A stretch of 64,000 nt of DNA from Fibrobacteria bacterium (GTDB taxonomy: Bacteria > Fibrobacterota > Fibrobacteria > UBA11236). Both the position numbers and the translations under genes were made by a program. The notes under the pieces are model-generated. The model was not told where the DNA came from. It saw only the letters and a list, made by a program, of their open reading frames with translations, and made no database searches. Below, piece after piece: positions 17,954-26,928 of the stretch (positions are counted from its first letter, which is position 1; each line of letters opens with the position of its first letter). Location: positions 124,001 to 188,000 of the forward strand of contig JANYDA010000006.1 of NCBI GenBank assembly GCA_025360005.1. Reading direction: 5' to 3'.

Positions 17954-19172
17954 GATGCTGGATCAGCTCCTGGTAGAAGTGATGGGTGCGCCTGGCAACC
18001 TGGGTCCAGGCGAAATGATCTTCGACCCGCTTGCGGGCTTTCTTGGACATGGAACGGCGCAACTCCGCGTCGTCCAGCAGGGTATTGGCCCCGGCGGCCA
18101 GATCGCGCGAGAACTTCTCGGCATCCTTGGGCTCGAAGTCCTCCGGGCCCCTGGCGTCGAAGCTTACCAGCAATCCCGTCTCGCCCGGTACCACCACTTC
18201 CGGGATGCCGCCCACGCGGGAGGCCACCACCGGCGTCTCGCAGGCCATGGCTTCCAGGTTGATGATGCCGAAAGGCTCGTACACGGAAGGGCAGATGAAC
18301 ACGGACGCGTGCGTATACAGCGAGATGATCTCCCGCTTGGGCAGCATTTGCGGTATCCAGATGATGGGATGGGAGGAGTCCTTGCGGGCGGATTCCACTT
18401 TTTTTTTCATCTCCTCGCCGATTTCCGGGGTATCCGGCGCGCCCGCGCACAGGACCACTTGCGTGCCGGGGCGGAGATGGCGGACGGCGTTGAGGAGATG
18501 CAGCACGCCCTTTTGCCGCGTGATACGCCCTACGAAAAGCACGTAAGGCAAAGCGGGATCGATTCCGTAGGCGCCCAGCAGGGCCGCATCGGGAGTGGGG
18601 CAGTATTCTTCCGGATCGATGCCGTTGGGGATCACGCGGATGCGATTGTCGGCCACTCCGTAAAGCTCGCGCACGTCCCGGCGCATGGATTCCGATACGG
18701 CGATCACGCCGTCCGCATTCTGGTAGGCGGTGCGTTCCAGCCAGGTGGACACATGATAGGCGGTTCCCAACTGCTCCACCTTCCAGGGACGATGCGGTTC
18801 CAGCGAATGGGTGGTGAGGACCAGGGGCGCCTTGAAAAGCTTTTGCAGAACGCAGCCGCCGAAATGCGTGTACCAGGTGTGGCAATGCACGATGTCCGTG
18901 GCGGAGGCGGAACCGGACATCATCACGTTGCGGGCCAGGGTATCCATCAGCTTGGCGAACTGCGGATTCTGCGCGGGCAATGCGAAGTTGGGCTTGACGC
19001 CCGTGGCGTTAAGGGAGCCTTGGGACACGTTTTGATCGCCGAAGCAAAGGATGTCGACGGCATTGCCCGCTTCCGGCATGGTTGCCAAGGCTTTGGAAAG
19101 GTATTCCACATGGACGCCGGCGCCACCGTACACGTAGGGCGGAAACTCGTTGGTGAGCAAGGTGATCTTCAT
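17940..19172 (-). CDS. glgM: Actinobacterial-type glycogen synthase / maltose-1-phosphate synthase
   Basis: A GT4 enzyme of 410 residues. TNEFPPYVYGGAGVHVEYL is the N-terminal loop, TTHSLEPHRPWKVEQLG and NADGVIAVSESMRRDV match the corynebacterial-type GlgA (TIGR02149-like) group, and YEPFGIINLEAMACETPVVA is the donor-site motif. In mycobacteria this group joins ADP-glucose to glucose-1-phosphate to make maltose-1-phosphate for GlgE, and the direct linkage to glgE here supports that reading. A plain glycogen synthase role is the alternative. The start at 19172 is the first Met that fits the family; the open frame extends further upstream but is antisense to the sensor kinase gene. Confidence 0.9.
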   Translation of the reverse strand: MKITLLTNEFPPYVYGGAGVHVEYLSKALATMPEAGNAVDILCFGDQNVSQGSLNATGVKPNFALPAQNPQFAKLMDTLARNVMMSGSASATDIVHCHTWYTHFGGCVLQKLFKAPLVLTTHSLEPHRPWKVEQLGTAYHVSTWLERTAYQNADGVIAVSESMRRDVRELYGVADNRIRVIPNGIDPEEYCPTPDAALLGAYGIDPALPYVLFVGRITRQKGVLHLLNAVRHLRPGTQVVLCAGAPDTPEIGEEMKKKVESARKDSSHPIIWIPQMLPKREIISLYTHASVFICPSVYEPFGIINLEAMACETPVVASRVGGIPEVVVPGETGLLVSFDARGPEDFEPKDAEKFSRDLAAGANTLLDDAELRRSMSKKARKRVEDHFAWTQVARRTHHFYQELIQHHGRA

Positions 19173-19361
19173 TGGTGCGGTCGCGATTCCTCCATCATGG
19201 CGCTCGATGCCGGACATGGCCATGGCCTTGTCGCGATCGCATTCCGCCAAGAACCCAAAAATTAAGAATTTTGGCTGGTGGCGGATGGGAAATCGGTAAA
19301 GAAAGGGTAGCCCGTTGTAGTAGCGTTGGGCTTTTATAAGTTTTATCCGGGGAAACACCGC

Positions 19362-21596
19362 ATGGCAAGCCAATTGGAAGAAGACATCGAGTCCCGCTGC
19401 CGCGAACTGCAAGCGCAGAACCAGCGCCTGGGCAAACAACTCTCCACGCTGATGGACGTCTTCTCCAAGCTGGAAATCACGGATCTGGAGCACTCGCTCT
19501 ACTTCTCCAACCAGAAGCGCCTGATGGACTTCGTACAGCGTATCACCATGCGCCTGGACGATGACGATCTGATGGACGTGATCGTCGAAGAGCTGCTGAT
19601 CGAATTGAAAGCCGACCGCGTTTCCTACATCCTGGTCGGGGACGGCCCCAAGGCCACCTGGGCCGTGTCGCAAGAGGCGGTGGATCGCGGCATCAAGCGC
19701 CTGCCCCTGCCTTACTTCGTCGACAATTCCCCGCCCGCCGCTTTCGTCAAGTTCCTGCAGAAGGCGGTCAAGCATCCCGGCGGCCCCACCAATTGCGAAT
19801 GGCCGGAACCCATCTCCATCGTGCCGGACGCCCAGTTCGGTACCCTGGAAGAGGAGTTCCGCGCCGCCCTGGAGGATGAATTCGATCTGGCCAGCCGCGT
19901 GGACTGCCGCGCAGCCATGGCCTTTCCCATCGAAACCACCTTGAGCGGCAAGTCCCTGTTCTGCGTGCAACGCATCAACAGCGATCAAGGCTGGACGCGC
20001 CAGCAGCGCGACCTGTTCCAGAACATGTGCCGCTACGCCAGTTCCCTGTTGGACCAGACCCAGCTTTCCGAACATATCCGGGATCTCAAGGATCAACTGG
20101 GGTCCTTGATCGAGTCCATGCCTTCCGCCATCATCGGCATGGATCTGCTGGGAACCGTGACCACCTGGAACGGCAAGGCGCAGGAGTTCTTCGGCTTGTC
20201 CGAAGAGGAGGCGCTCGGCAGCGTCTTTTGGGAAAAAGTGCCGGAATACCTGTTCATATCCCATGCGCTCAAGAACGTGCTGCAGGTGGAAGCGGGTACC
20301 GGCATGGACTTCGAGCCCCAGCCCTATAAGCGCAAGGACGGCAGCGTGGTCTATTACCGCTCCAACCTTTTCACCATGTTCAGCCGCAACCGCGGCGAGG
20401 TGGCCTTGCGCATCGACGATGTAACGCGGACGGTTGAGTTGAACCACCAATTGTTCCATTCCCAGCGGATGGAAACCGTGGGAACCCTAGCGGGCGGCCT
20501 GGCGCATGAATTCAACAATGTGTTGGGCGGCATGGTGGGCACCTCTTCGCTGATGAAGCAGCGCTTGCAAAAAGGGCAGGCCGAACCCAAGGAGCTGCTG
20601 GAGGATTTGGACGTTATCGAGGCCTGCGCTTCGCGCGCCTCTTCCATGGTCAAACGCCTTTTGGCCTTGTCCCGCCGCGCCGATATCTCCGTGGAGCCCA
20701 TGGATCTCAACTCCGTGGTCAAGAGCCTGGTGGCCCTGTGCGGGCACTCCTTTGAAAGCCGCATCCAGGTGGTGGCCAAGGTCCCCAAGGAGGAGACCTG
20801 GATCATGGCCGATCGCTCGCAACTGGAACAGGCCATCCTCAACATCTGCGTCAATGCGCGGGACGCCATGAAGTCCGGCGGCAAGCTGACGCTTTCCGTC
20901 CGGCGTTTCCCCGTGGACGAGGCGTTCCGCCACCGGCATTCCTCCTGCCTGGTCCCGGAAATGGTGATGCTGTCCATTCAGGATACCGGCGAAGGCATTC
21001 CCCTGGGGCAATTGGATCAGATCTTCGAGCCCTTCTTCACCACCAAACGCGAGAACGGATCCGGTCTTGGCCTCACCATCGTCGATTCCATCATGAAGCA
21101 GCACAAGGGTTACGTGGAAGTGGACAGCGACAAAAGTTCGGGCACCAACTTCCGCTTGTATTTCCAGCCCGCAGCCCAATCCGCGGGGCCGGAACCGCTG
21201 GCCCCGGCGGAAGCGCCGGAAGGCAAAGGCGAAGTCCTTTTCGTCGACGATGACGAGGTCATCCGCCGCACGGCGGGCCGCATCATGGGGGAGTTGGGCT
21301 ATGCCGCCGCTACCGCCGCCGACGGCGCCTCCGCCATCCGCTTCATCGAAAGCGGCCTCCATTTCGATCTGGTGGTGATGGACGTGGACATGCCGGTGAT
21401 GAACGGGCTGGACACCGCCGAAGTGCTCTGGCGCTTGCGGCCCGATCTGCGCATTCTTTTCTGCACCGGCCGCCAGCATCAGTACGAGATGGCTTCCGTC
21501 CTGTCCCGGCCCAATACGGGATTGCTCGTGAAGCCTTTCGACATGGCCGCCTTGGCCAACAAGGTGCGCGAATCGCTCTCCGGCAAATCCGGCTGA
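19362..21596 (+). CDS. Hybrid sensor histidine kinase (GAF-PAS-HK-receiver)
   Basis: A 744-residue soluble hybrid kinase. An N-terminal coiled coil (~1..50) leads into a GAF-like domain (~60..230), a PAS domain (~245..350, IIGMDLLGTVTTWNGKAQEF), the phosphoacceptor His382 in GGLAHEFNNVLGGMVG, an ATP-binding domain with NICVNARDAM, DTGEGIP and GSGLGLTIV, and a receiver with phosphoacceptor Asp674 (LVVMDVDMPVMNG). No membrane segment is present, so the signal is probably cytoplasmic. I use the ATG at 19362, preceded by GGGGAAA, rather than the earlier non-ATG codon. It stands alone; its output partner is not next to it. Confidence 0.9.
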   Translation: MASQLEEDIESRCRELQAQNQRLGKQLSTLMDVFSKLEITDLEHSLYFSNQKRLMDFVQRITMRLDDDDLMDVIVEELLIELKADRVSYILVGDGPKATWAVSQEAVDRGIKRLPLPYFVDNSPPAAFVKFLQKAVKHPGGPTNCEWPEPISIVPDAQFGTLEEEFRAALEDEFDLASRVDCRAAMAFPIETTLSGKSLFCVQRINSDQGWTRQQRDLFQNMCRYASSLLDQTQLSEHIRDLKDQLGSLIESMPSAIIGMDLLGTVTTWNGKAQEFFGLSEEEALGSVFWEKVPEYLFISHALKNVLQVEAGTGMDFEPQPYKRKDGSVVYYRSNLFTMFSRNRGEVALRIDDVTRTVELNHQLFHSQRMETVGTLAGGLAHEFNNVLGGMVGTSSLMKQRLQKGQAEPKELLEDLDVIEACASRASSMVKRLLALSRRADISVEPMDLNSVVKSLVALCGHSFESRIQVVAKVPKEETWIMADRSQLEQAILNICVNARDAMKSGGKLTLSVRRFPVDEAFRHRHSSCLVPEMVMLSIQDTGEGIPLGQLDQIFEPFFTTKRENGSGLGLTIVDSIMKQHKGYVEVDSDKSSGTNFRLYFQPAAQSAGPEPLAPAEAPEGKGEVLFVDDDEVIRRTAGRIMGELGYAAATAADGASAIRFIESGLHFDLVVMDVDMPVMNGLDTAEVLWRLRPDLRILFCTGRQHQYEMASVLSRPNTGLLVKPFDMAALANKVRESLSGKSG

Positions 21597-21716
21597 TCGT
21601 CCGCTCCCCCCCGTTCCATCCGATCCCACGCGTTTTTTTTAAATTAAGGACGGATTAAAAGTTCCCGCGTTCGCGGGCCGTGCGGCTTTCCGGGAACCGG
21701 AATACATGAGGACATA

Positions 21717-22052
21717 ATGGGATTATCCGAAGAAGAAAAGGACCTGGTCGCCCAGTCCTTGCAATTGTACCTGCAACAGGCCAGCATGCAATTGCCGCAG
21801 GCGTCGGTGAACCAATTGGTCACCCTCGCCAAAGGCATCATCGTTAAGCTCGATCAAATGGAAATGGGCGGAGGAGCCAAGGGAAAAGCCAGCCAGGCCC
21901 CTATCGGCATATCCGAGGAATGGTTCGGCAAGGTATGCCAGACCTGCGCGTTTCTCAGCGCTACCGGTTGCACGGACAAGATCACCGTTAAGTTCCCGGG
22001 AAAATGCGATCCTATCCTGAAGTACGAACGGAGCAAGGCCGGAGTCCGGTGA
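21717..22052 (+). CDS. Small conserved-looking protein with four-Cys cluster
   Basis: A 111-residue protein. The first ~50 residues look like a helical bundle (EEEKDLVAQSLQLYLQQASM, then VNQLVTLAKGIIVKLDQME). After a Gly-rich linker, the C-terminus has four Cys residues: CQTC, then Cys at +9 and +12 further positions (ATGC and GKCDP), enough for one metal site or an iron-sulfur cluster. I recognise no family. The stop codon at 22050..22052 is in the same frame as the following rnr gene, 54 bases before its first usable start. Confidence 0.65.
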   Translation: MGLSEEEKDLVAQSLQLYLQQASMQLPQASVNQLVTLAKGIIVKLDQMEMGGGAKGKASQAPIGISEEWFGKVCQTCAFLSATGCTDKITVKFPGKCDPILKYERSKAGVR

Positions 22053-22106
22053 TTCCAGGCCCCGGTCCGCGCGGACTTTTTCAACACCCTGTTAAGCCCG
22101 CCCTAC

Positions 22107-24407
22107 TTGGAAAAATGGCTCTCGGTGCCCCGCAAGGGGTCCCGGAATTTCCAGGGCATTTTGAAAACCCTCGAGGAGGACGGAATGGTACGCAAGGTCA
22201 AAGGCCGTAAATTCGTTGCCGAAGATGCGAACGGCCCCGCCGCGCGTAAACGCGAGAAGGGCGCGAAGCGCGAAAAAGGCGGCCCGGCGGCCAATGCCGG
22301 AAAACCGGCAAAGGGTGGGAAGCCCGAAAAGCGCGCCAAGCCGTCGCCCCTCGATCTCGATACCGTCGGGTTTGATATTCCCGTGGATGAGGGCGCCGCC
22401 GTCTTGTTCGACTCCGATACCTTGCTGGGGGATAAGCCGCGTCCCTCCGGCGCTTCTCCCGGGGCAGGTAACCGGCCCGTTACCCGACCTGGAAAAGGCG
22501 GCAGCAAATTCATCCCGCGCGGCGGCAAAGGCAAGGGCGGATTCCGCGATGGCGGCCGCGATGGTGGCCGCGATCGGCATGGCGGCTCCTCCCCGCGCGA
22601 CGATCGGCGCGGCCGCAAATACGACCGCGCCGGAAAACCCTTCCAGGACGAGGGCGGACCCCCCTTAGCCGGAGGACAGGACGACAAGGGCCTTGTCAAA
22701 GGCAAGTTGATCCGCCAAGGCGGATTCCATTTCGTGATCCCGGCGCAGCAAGGCCGCGGAAAACCCTTCCCGGACAGCATGGTGCTGATCCCGCGCCGGA
22801 ACCTTGGCCATTCGCGTCCCGGCGATATCGTCAGCGCGCGCATTGTCGAAGACGATCATGGCGAGAAGGTCGGCAAAATCGTCGCGACCTTGCGGGAGGA
22901 CATTCCTTTCGTCGAGGTTTCCAAGCATTTCTTCAAGGAATACGCCCTGCCTTACGGCTATCCCAAACGCGCCTTGCAGGAGGCCGGGGATTTCCCCGAA
23001 CCCGTCTTCGAGGCTTTTCCCGATCGCAGGGATTTCCGCGCGACGCATATCATCACCATCGATCCCTCCACCGCGAAGGACCATGACGACGCCATCTCCC
23101 TGCAACGCAAGAAGGACGGGAGTTGGCTGCTGGGCGTGCACATCGCGGACGTGGCCGAATACGTTGCTTCGGATACTTCCCTGGACAATGAGGCCTTGCA
23201 GCGCGCCTTCACCCAATACCTGCCTTGGACCGCCGCGCCCATGCTTCCGCAACGCCTTTCCTCCGATCTGTGCAGCCTTTTGGAAGGCCGCGAGCGCCTG
23301 GCCTTCAGCTGCATGATGGAAGTGAGCCGGGAAGGGGAATTGAAGAGTTTCGATTTCGTGGAATCCTTCATCCGCGTAGAGCATTTCTATTCCTATGAGC
23401 AGGCGCAAACGGCGCGCGAGGAAGGCGACCCCTTCCTGGCGGAACTGGATGAATTCACCCAGGTTCTGCTGGCCAGGCGCCGCAAGGACGGCTTCATCGA
23501 TTTCTCCTTCCCGGAACCGAAAGTGGAGGTGGAGAACGGGGTTCCCATCCGCATCTATCCGGGCAAGCGCCTCGCCTCCCATTCCTGGATCGAAGAGTGC
23601 ATGCTGCTGGCCAACCAGGCCACGGCCAAATACCTGACCAAGCACAAGCTGCCGGGCCTTTTCCGCGTGCATGAGCAACCGGATCTGGACGTGGTCTCGG
23701 AATTATGGGCCAGCCAGGGCCTGGTCAACCGCGACAAAGGGATGGCGGAAGCCTTCAAGGATCTGGATCAATCCCGGGGCAACCTCAACCCCGCCATCCA
23801 GCAATTCTTCATCCGCCTGCTGGGAAAGGAAGGCGGAGTGCTTCCCCCGGCCGTGCAGCGCAAGATCCTGCAGAGCATGAAAAAGGCCCAGTACTCCACC
23901 GAGCCTTCCGGCCACTTTGCCCTGGGCTGGCTGTACTATGCCCATTTCACATCTCCCATCCGCCGTTATGCCGATTTATGGACCCATCGCGTCATCAAGG
24001 CGCACGTGCGCGGCCAGAAGGCGGCCAAGAACATGAAGGTCATCGCCACAGACGTGGCCGAGCGCATTTCCGAGCGGGAGATAGCGGTTATGAAGGTGGA
24101 GCGCAAGGGCCTCAAGACCGCCACCGCCTGGGTGCTGCGCGATCACATCGGCGAAGAGTTCATCGGCGAGGTGAGCGGACTGGAGAATTTCGGCATCTTC
24201 ATCTCTATATCCGATCCGATGGGAGAAGGCCTCATTCCCATCCGCAGCATGCGTGACGATTATTACGAAAAGGACGAGGCCACGGGGCATTTGGTGGGCA
24301 AGCGTACGCGCCAGCGCTTCGAGTTGGGCGACAAGCTGAAAGTGCGCCTGGATCGTTCCGATCCCTTCACCTCGCAAGTCGATTTCGATTTTCTCGGCCG
24401 TCCCTGA
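22107..24407 (+). CDS. rnr: Ribonuclease R, RNB family
   Basis: A 3'-5' exoribonuclease of 766 residues. Cold-shock-like domains (~195..300) precede the RNB domain with IDPSTAKDHDDAISL (metal-binding Asp residues) and HFTSPIRRYADL, and an S1 domain ends the protein (EVSGLENFGIFISI). The N-terminus is odd: only the second half of the usual winged helix is left (LEKWLSVPRKGSRNF), and an in-frame stop from the previous gene lies just upstream, so no full-length version can start earlier. A basic Gly/Arg/Lys-rich linker of ~150 residues (including GGRDGGRDRHGG) follows. The TTG at 22107 is the first plausible start. The stop overlaps the next start as TGATG. Confidence 0.9.
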   Translation: MEKWLSVPRKGSRNFQGILKTLEEDGMVRKVKGRKFVAEDANGPAARKREKGAKREKGGPAANAGKPAKGGKPEKRAKPSPLDLDTVGFDIPVDEGAAVLFDSDTLLGDKPRPSGASPGAGNRPVTRPGKGGSKFIPRGGKGKGGFRDGGRDGGRDRHGGSSPRDDRRGRKYDRAGKPFQDEGGPPLAGGQDDKGLVKGKLIRQGGFHFVIPAQQGRGKPFPDSMVLIPRRNLGHSRPGDIVSARIVEDDHGEKVGKIVATLREDIPFVEVSKHFFKEYALPYGYPKRALQEAGDFPEPVFEAFPDRRDFRATHIITIDPSTAKDHDDAISLQRKKDGSWLLGVHIADVAEYVASDTSLDNEALQRAFTQYLPWTAAPMLPQRLSSDLCSLLEGRERLAFSCMMEVSREGELKSFDFVESFIRVEHFYSYEQAQTAREEGDPFLAELDEFTQVLLARRRKDGFIDFSFPEPKVEVENGVPIRIYPGKRLASHSWIEECMLLANQATAKYLTKHKLPGLFRVHEQPDLDVVSELWASQGLVNRDKGMAEAFKDLDQSRGNLNPAIQQFFIRLLGKEGGVLPPAVQRKILQSMKKAQYSTEPSGHFALGWLYYAHFTSPIRRYADLWTHRVIKAHVRGQKAAKNMKVIATDVAERISEREIAVMKVERKGLKTATAWVLRDHIGEEFIGEVSGLENFGIFISISDPMGEGLIPIRSMRDDYYEKDEATGHLVGKRTRQRFELGDKLKVRLDRSDPFTSQVDFDFLGRP

Positions 24408-25120
24408 TGAGTTTGAGCAACGCCCTCAGCTACCTGACGGTATTGCCGATACCGTTCAAGAAGCATATCCCCCTGAACCGGTCCGTGCACTTTTTCCCCT
24501 TGGTGGGCGCGGGCATGGGAAGCCTGCTGGTATTGGCTTTCCTGGCCTTCAATACCATGCTGCCGGGCTACCTGGCCTGCATCGCCACCGTGACGGTGCT
24601 GGAAGGGATGACGGGCGGCATCCATTTGCGCGCCTTTGCGGAACTGATCGACGGACGGCGCACTTTTCCGGGTTCGGGATTCGCGCCCAAGCCGGAATAC
24701 AAATGGAAAGGCCTGGCGGCGGTGGCCTTCCTGTTCTTCCTCAAGGTCAACGGCCTGGCGCATACCCGTCCGGAATGGCAGCCTTTCGCGGTGCTGCTGA
24801 CGCCCATCCTGGGCCGCAGTTCCCAGGCCTTAGGGATCATCTTCAGCCGCCACCGTCTGGAAAGCGCTAAGGCGCCGCCGGATCCCGCCGTAAAGCGCAG
24901 GCAGAAACGCGCGCTGTTCTTCACCGCCGTGCTCCTGTGTTCCATACTGCTCTTCCCCTGGCGCACGGCCGCCATCCTCGCGGCGCAATATTTCGCCCTC
25001 ATGGTCGCTTCCTACAGGTTGTTGAACCAGCGCATGGAGGGGCTGACGGTACAGACCCTGGGAACGGTTGCGGAGCTGGCCGAAGCAGGGTTCCTGGCCA
25101 TGACTTCGGCGCTCTCTTAA
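24407..25120 (+). CDS. CobS-like membrane protein with altered active-site signature
   Basis: A 237-residue integral membrane protein that follows the adenosylcobinamide-GDP ribazoletransferase plan: LSYLTVLPIPF and VHFFPLVGAGMG at the N-terminus, then TGGIHLRAFAELIDG, and a C-terminal VAELAEAGFL. In true CobS the central block is TGGxHLDGLADxxDG, with Asp residues needed for metal and substrate; here two of them are Arg and Glu, and the later TGD is absent. Catalysis is therefore doubtful. No other cobalamin gene is nearby. Its ATG overlaps the rnr stop by one base, so it is translated with RNase R. It may have a structural or repurposed role. Confidence 0.65.
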   Translation: MSLSNALSYLTVLPIPFKKHIPLNRSVHFFPLVGAGMGSLLVLAFLAFNTMLPGYLACIATVTVLEGMTGGIHLRAFAELIDGRRTFPGSGFAPKPEYKWKGLAAVAFLFFLKVNGLAHTRPEWQPFAVLLTPILGRSSQALGIIFSRHRLESAKAPPDPAVKRRQKRALFFTAVLLCSILLFPWRTAAILAAQYFALMVASYRLLNQRMEGLTVQTLGTVAELAEAGFLAMTSALS

Positions 25121-25173
25121 GTTTGGAAACCTGGCCCGCGCGGCTCCGGCTTCGATGATCATGTCCGCGACTC

Positions 25174-25194
25174 CGCACCGGCCGTGCCGGTGCG
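25174..25194. terminator. Hairpin between convergent genes
   Basis: A perfect 9-bp stem CGCACCGGC / GCCGGTGCG with loop CGT lies between the convergent CobS-like and Dabb genes. It has no T-run, so it may end transcription weakly in both directions or protect mRNA ends. Confidence 0.45.
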
Positions 25195-25199
25195 TGGCC

Positions 25200-25496
25200 T
25201 CAGAGGGAATCGTAAATCTTGACCTGGGACCAGAAACCGCCGCAGGTTTCGCGGAAGGTGTCGTGGATGGCGTGCGCTTGGTAAACATCGTGCGCGGCCA
25301 TGTCCTTGAAGACCACGATCAAAGCGTAGGAATAACTGCGATCGATGACGGGGCGATCGGTGGACGCGGGTTTGCCGACCCAGAGATGCTCGACTCCGGG
25401 AATTTTGGCCATGGCGTTAGCCAGGGTTTCAAAGCTGCGGACCTGTTCCGGCGCCAGACCGGGTTTGAGCCAGAAATAGACGGTGTGCACGAACAT
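25200..25496 (-). CDS. Dabb-domain (stress-responsive A/B barrel) protein
   Basis: A 98-residue protein beginning MFVHTVYFWLKPGL, the typical start of the dimeric alpha/beta-barrel Dabb family, with PGVEHLWVGKPAS in the middle and YSYALIVVFKDMAAHDVYQ near the end. Members are small cytoplasmic dimers of varied function, some enzymatic and some stress-related; no catalytic role can be given. It lies 11 bases downstream of the GT4 gene on the same strand and is probably cotranscribed. Confidence 0.85.
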   Translation of the reverse strand: MFVHTVYFWLKPGLAPEQVRSFETLANAMAKIPGVEHLWVGKPASTDRPVIDRSYSYALIVVFKDMAAHDVYQAHAIHDTFRETCGGFWSQVKIYDSL

Positions 25497-25507
25497 GGAA
25501 TTTCCCC

Positions 25508-26890
25508 TTAGAGTTGGTTGTTGTGAAAACGGCGGTAGAAGTCCCAGAAGGCCCGGGCGGATCGATCATAAGTGAACAGCATGGCCCGCTCCCGGGCCTT
25601 GGACTTGAAGGCGCGCAGCTTTTCGGGGTTCCCGGCCAAGGCCAGGATCTTGCTTTCCAGATCGCCTTTGATCTTATGATCGAATACCAGGCCGGACTCC
25701 CCGTCCACGATGATCTCGCGCGGCCCGCCCTGGTCGGAGGTAACACAGGGGATACCTGATGCCAGCGCTTCCACCACGCTGTTGCCGAAGGTATCCGTCA
25801 AACTGGGGAACACCAGAATATCCGCGCCCGCGAATATCCCGGAAAGGCTTTCGCCGTGCGCTACGCCGGTGAACTTCACGTCGCCCCGGCCGGCGAAGCG
25901 GGCTTCCAAGCCCGTGCGATAGGGGCCATCCCCGACGATGGTGAGGCTGAGCCCGCGGATCTCCGCGGCCAGGGAAGGGAAAGCGTCCGCCAGCGGATCC
26001 AGGTTTTTTTCCTTGGAGATGCGCCCCACGTACAAGAGCTTGACGCCGCCTTGGGGCAGGCCCAGCGCGCTCCAGGTGCCGTTGCCGGCCTTGTCCGGAT
26101 GGAAATTACGGAAGTCCACCCCGCGGGGCAGCTTGTAGATGCGGGAGAGCGGCACCCCCATGGCGCCCACTTTTTCCCGGTACGCCTCCGAAGGCACCAC
26201 CACCGGGCCCATCCAACGCGTCATAAGGATGGTCCAGGTGTTGATGATCCATACTCCCAACCGGTTCTTCACCAACAGGCGGGAATAGGTGAGGATATCG
26301 GTACGGTAATGGCTCAGGGTCTTTATGCCGACGATTTTGGCGACCACCAGGCATTGCGCCGAGACCGGTCCAGGCGTCTGGAATTCGATCAAGTCGACGG
26401 GATGGCGGCGGATGAACTTGATGAAGGAGTCCAGCTTGAGCATGGCCACTTCGCTGGCGGCATAACCGGCCTGCTCCATGGAGAACCTGCCCGGAGCCAT
26501 GATCACCCTGCCGTCCGGATCCTCCGTGCGGGGGGGGTTGGCATGGAAGGCGGTGCCGAAGAGGAACACCTGTTTCCCGTCTTCCCGCAGTTTACGCAGC
26601 ATGATGCGCGAAGTCAAGGCGATGCCGTTCACTTCGTCCAGGTTCTCGCCCACGCAGGCGACCATGGGTTCATCGGAGCGGACGGCCTTGGCCTTGCGGT
26701 ACCACGCGCGTAACGCCAGCAGGCCGGGCAGGTTAATGGCGAATTCCAAGGCGTACAAGAATAGGAAACGGAGGATTCCCGACAGCGTCATGGGCTCATG
26801 GGGCCGGTGCCAGACGGGTTCCAGCGATCCGGAGGCTTCGGTTTGCAAAGGGACTCCGCCCGTTTCCGCTGCGATGCTGCTGGGGTTCAT
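25508..26890 (-). CDS. GT4-family glycosyltransferase
   Basis: A 460-residue protein. Residues ~35..65 are hydrophobic (RFLFLYALEFAINLPGLLAL) and may anchor it to the membrane. NEVNGIALTS-like GENLDEVNGIALTSRIML is the acceptor-side loop, PSEAYREKV and LPRGVDFRNF mark the inter-domain region, LLYVGRISKEKNL opens the donor domain and FPSLTDTFGNSVVEALASG is the GT4 E-x7-E region. It resembles lipid-glycosylating GT4 enzymes of the GtfA/PimB type. It is divergent from the next GT4 gene across 38 bases, suggesting shared control of a surface-glycan locus. Confidence 0.88.
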   Translation of the reverse strand: MNPSSIAAETGGVPLQTEASGSLEPVWHRPHEPMTLSGILRFLFLYALEFAINLPGLLALRAWYRKAKAVRSDEPMVACVGENLDEVNGIALTSRIMLRKLREDGKQVFLFGTAFHANPPRTEDPDGRVIMAPGRFSMEQAGYAASEVAMLKLDSFIKFIRRHPVDLIEFQTPGPVSAQCLVVAKIVGIKTLSHYRTDILTYSRLLVKNRLGVWIINTWTILMTRWMGPVVVPSEAYREKVGAMGVPLSRIYKLPRGVDFRNFHPDKAGNGTWSALGLPQGGVKLLYVGRISKEKNLDPLADAFPSLAAEIRGLSLTIVGDGPYRTGLEARFAGRGDVKFTGVAHGESLSGIFAGADILVFPSLTDTFGNSVVEALASGIPCVTSDQGGPREIIVDGESGLVFDHKIKGDLESKILALAGNPEKLRAFKSKARERAMLFTYDRSARAFWDFYRRFHNNQL

Positions 26891-26928
26891 GGAGATGTAA
26901 ACATAAAAATATTGCTAAATATGGGGCG
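26891..26928. promoter_or_regulatory. Compact AT-rich divergent promoter
   Basis: Only 38 bases separate two divergent glycosyltransferase genes. The stretch is strongly AT-rich (TAAACATAAAAATATTGCTA) in a GC-rich region. Promoter elements for at least one side must overlap the coding sequence of the other. Confidence 0.4.

Noticed and set aside
17940-20459. Much longer version of the glycogen synthase gene, starting at 20459
   Set aside because: The extra ~430 residues are antisense to the hybrid kinase gene. The conserved GT4 start MKITLLTNEFPP lies at 19172.
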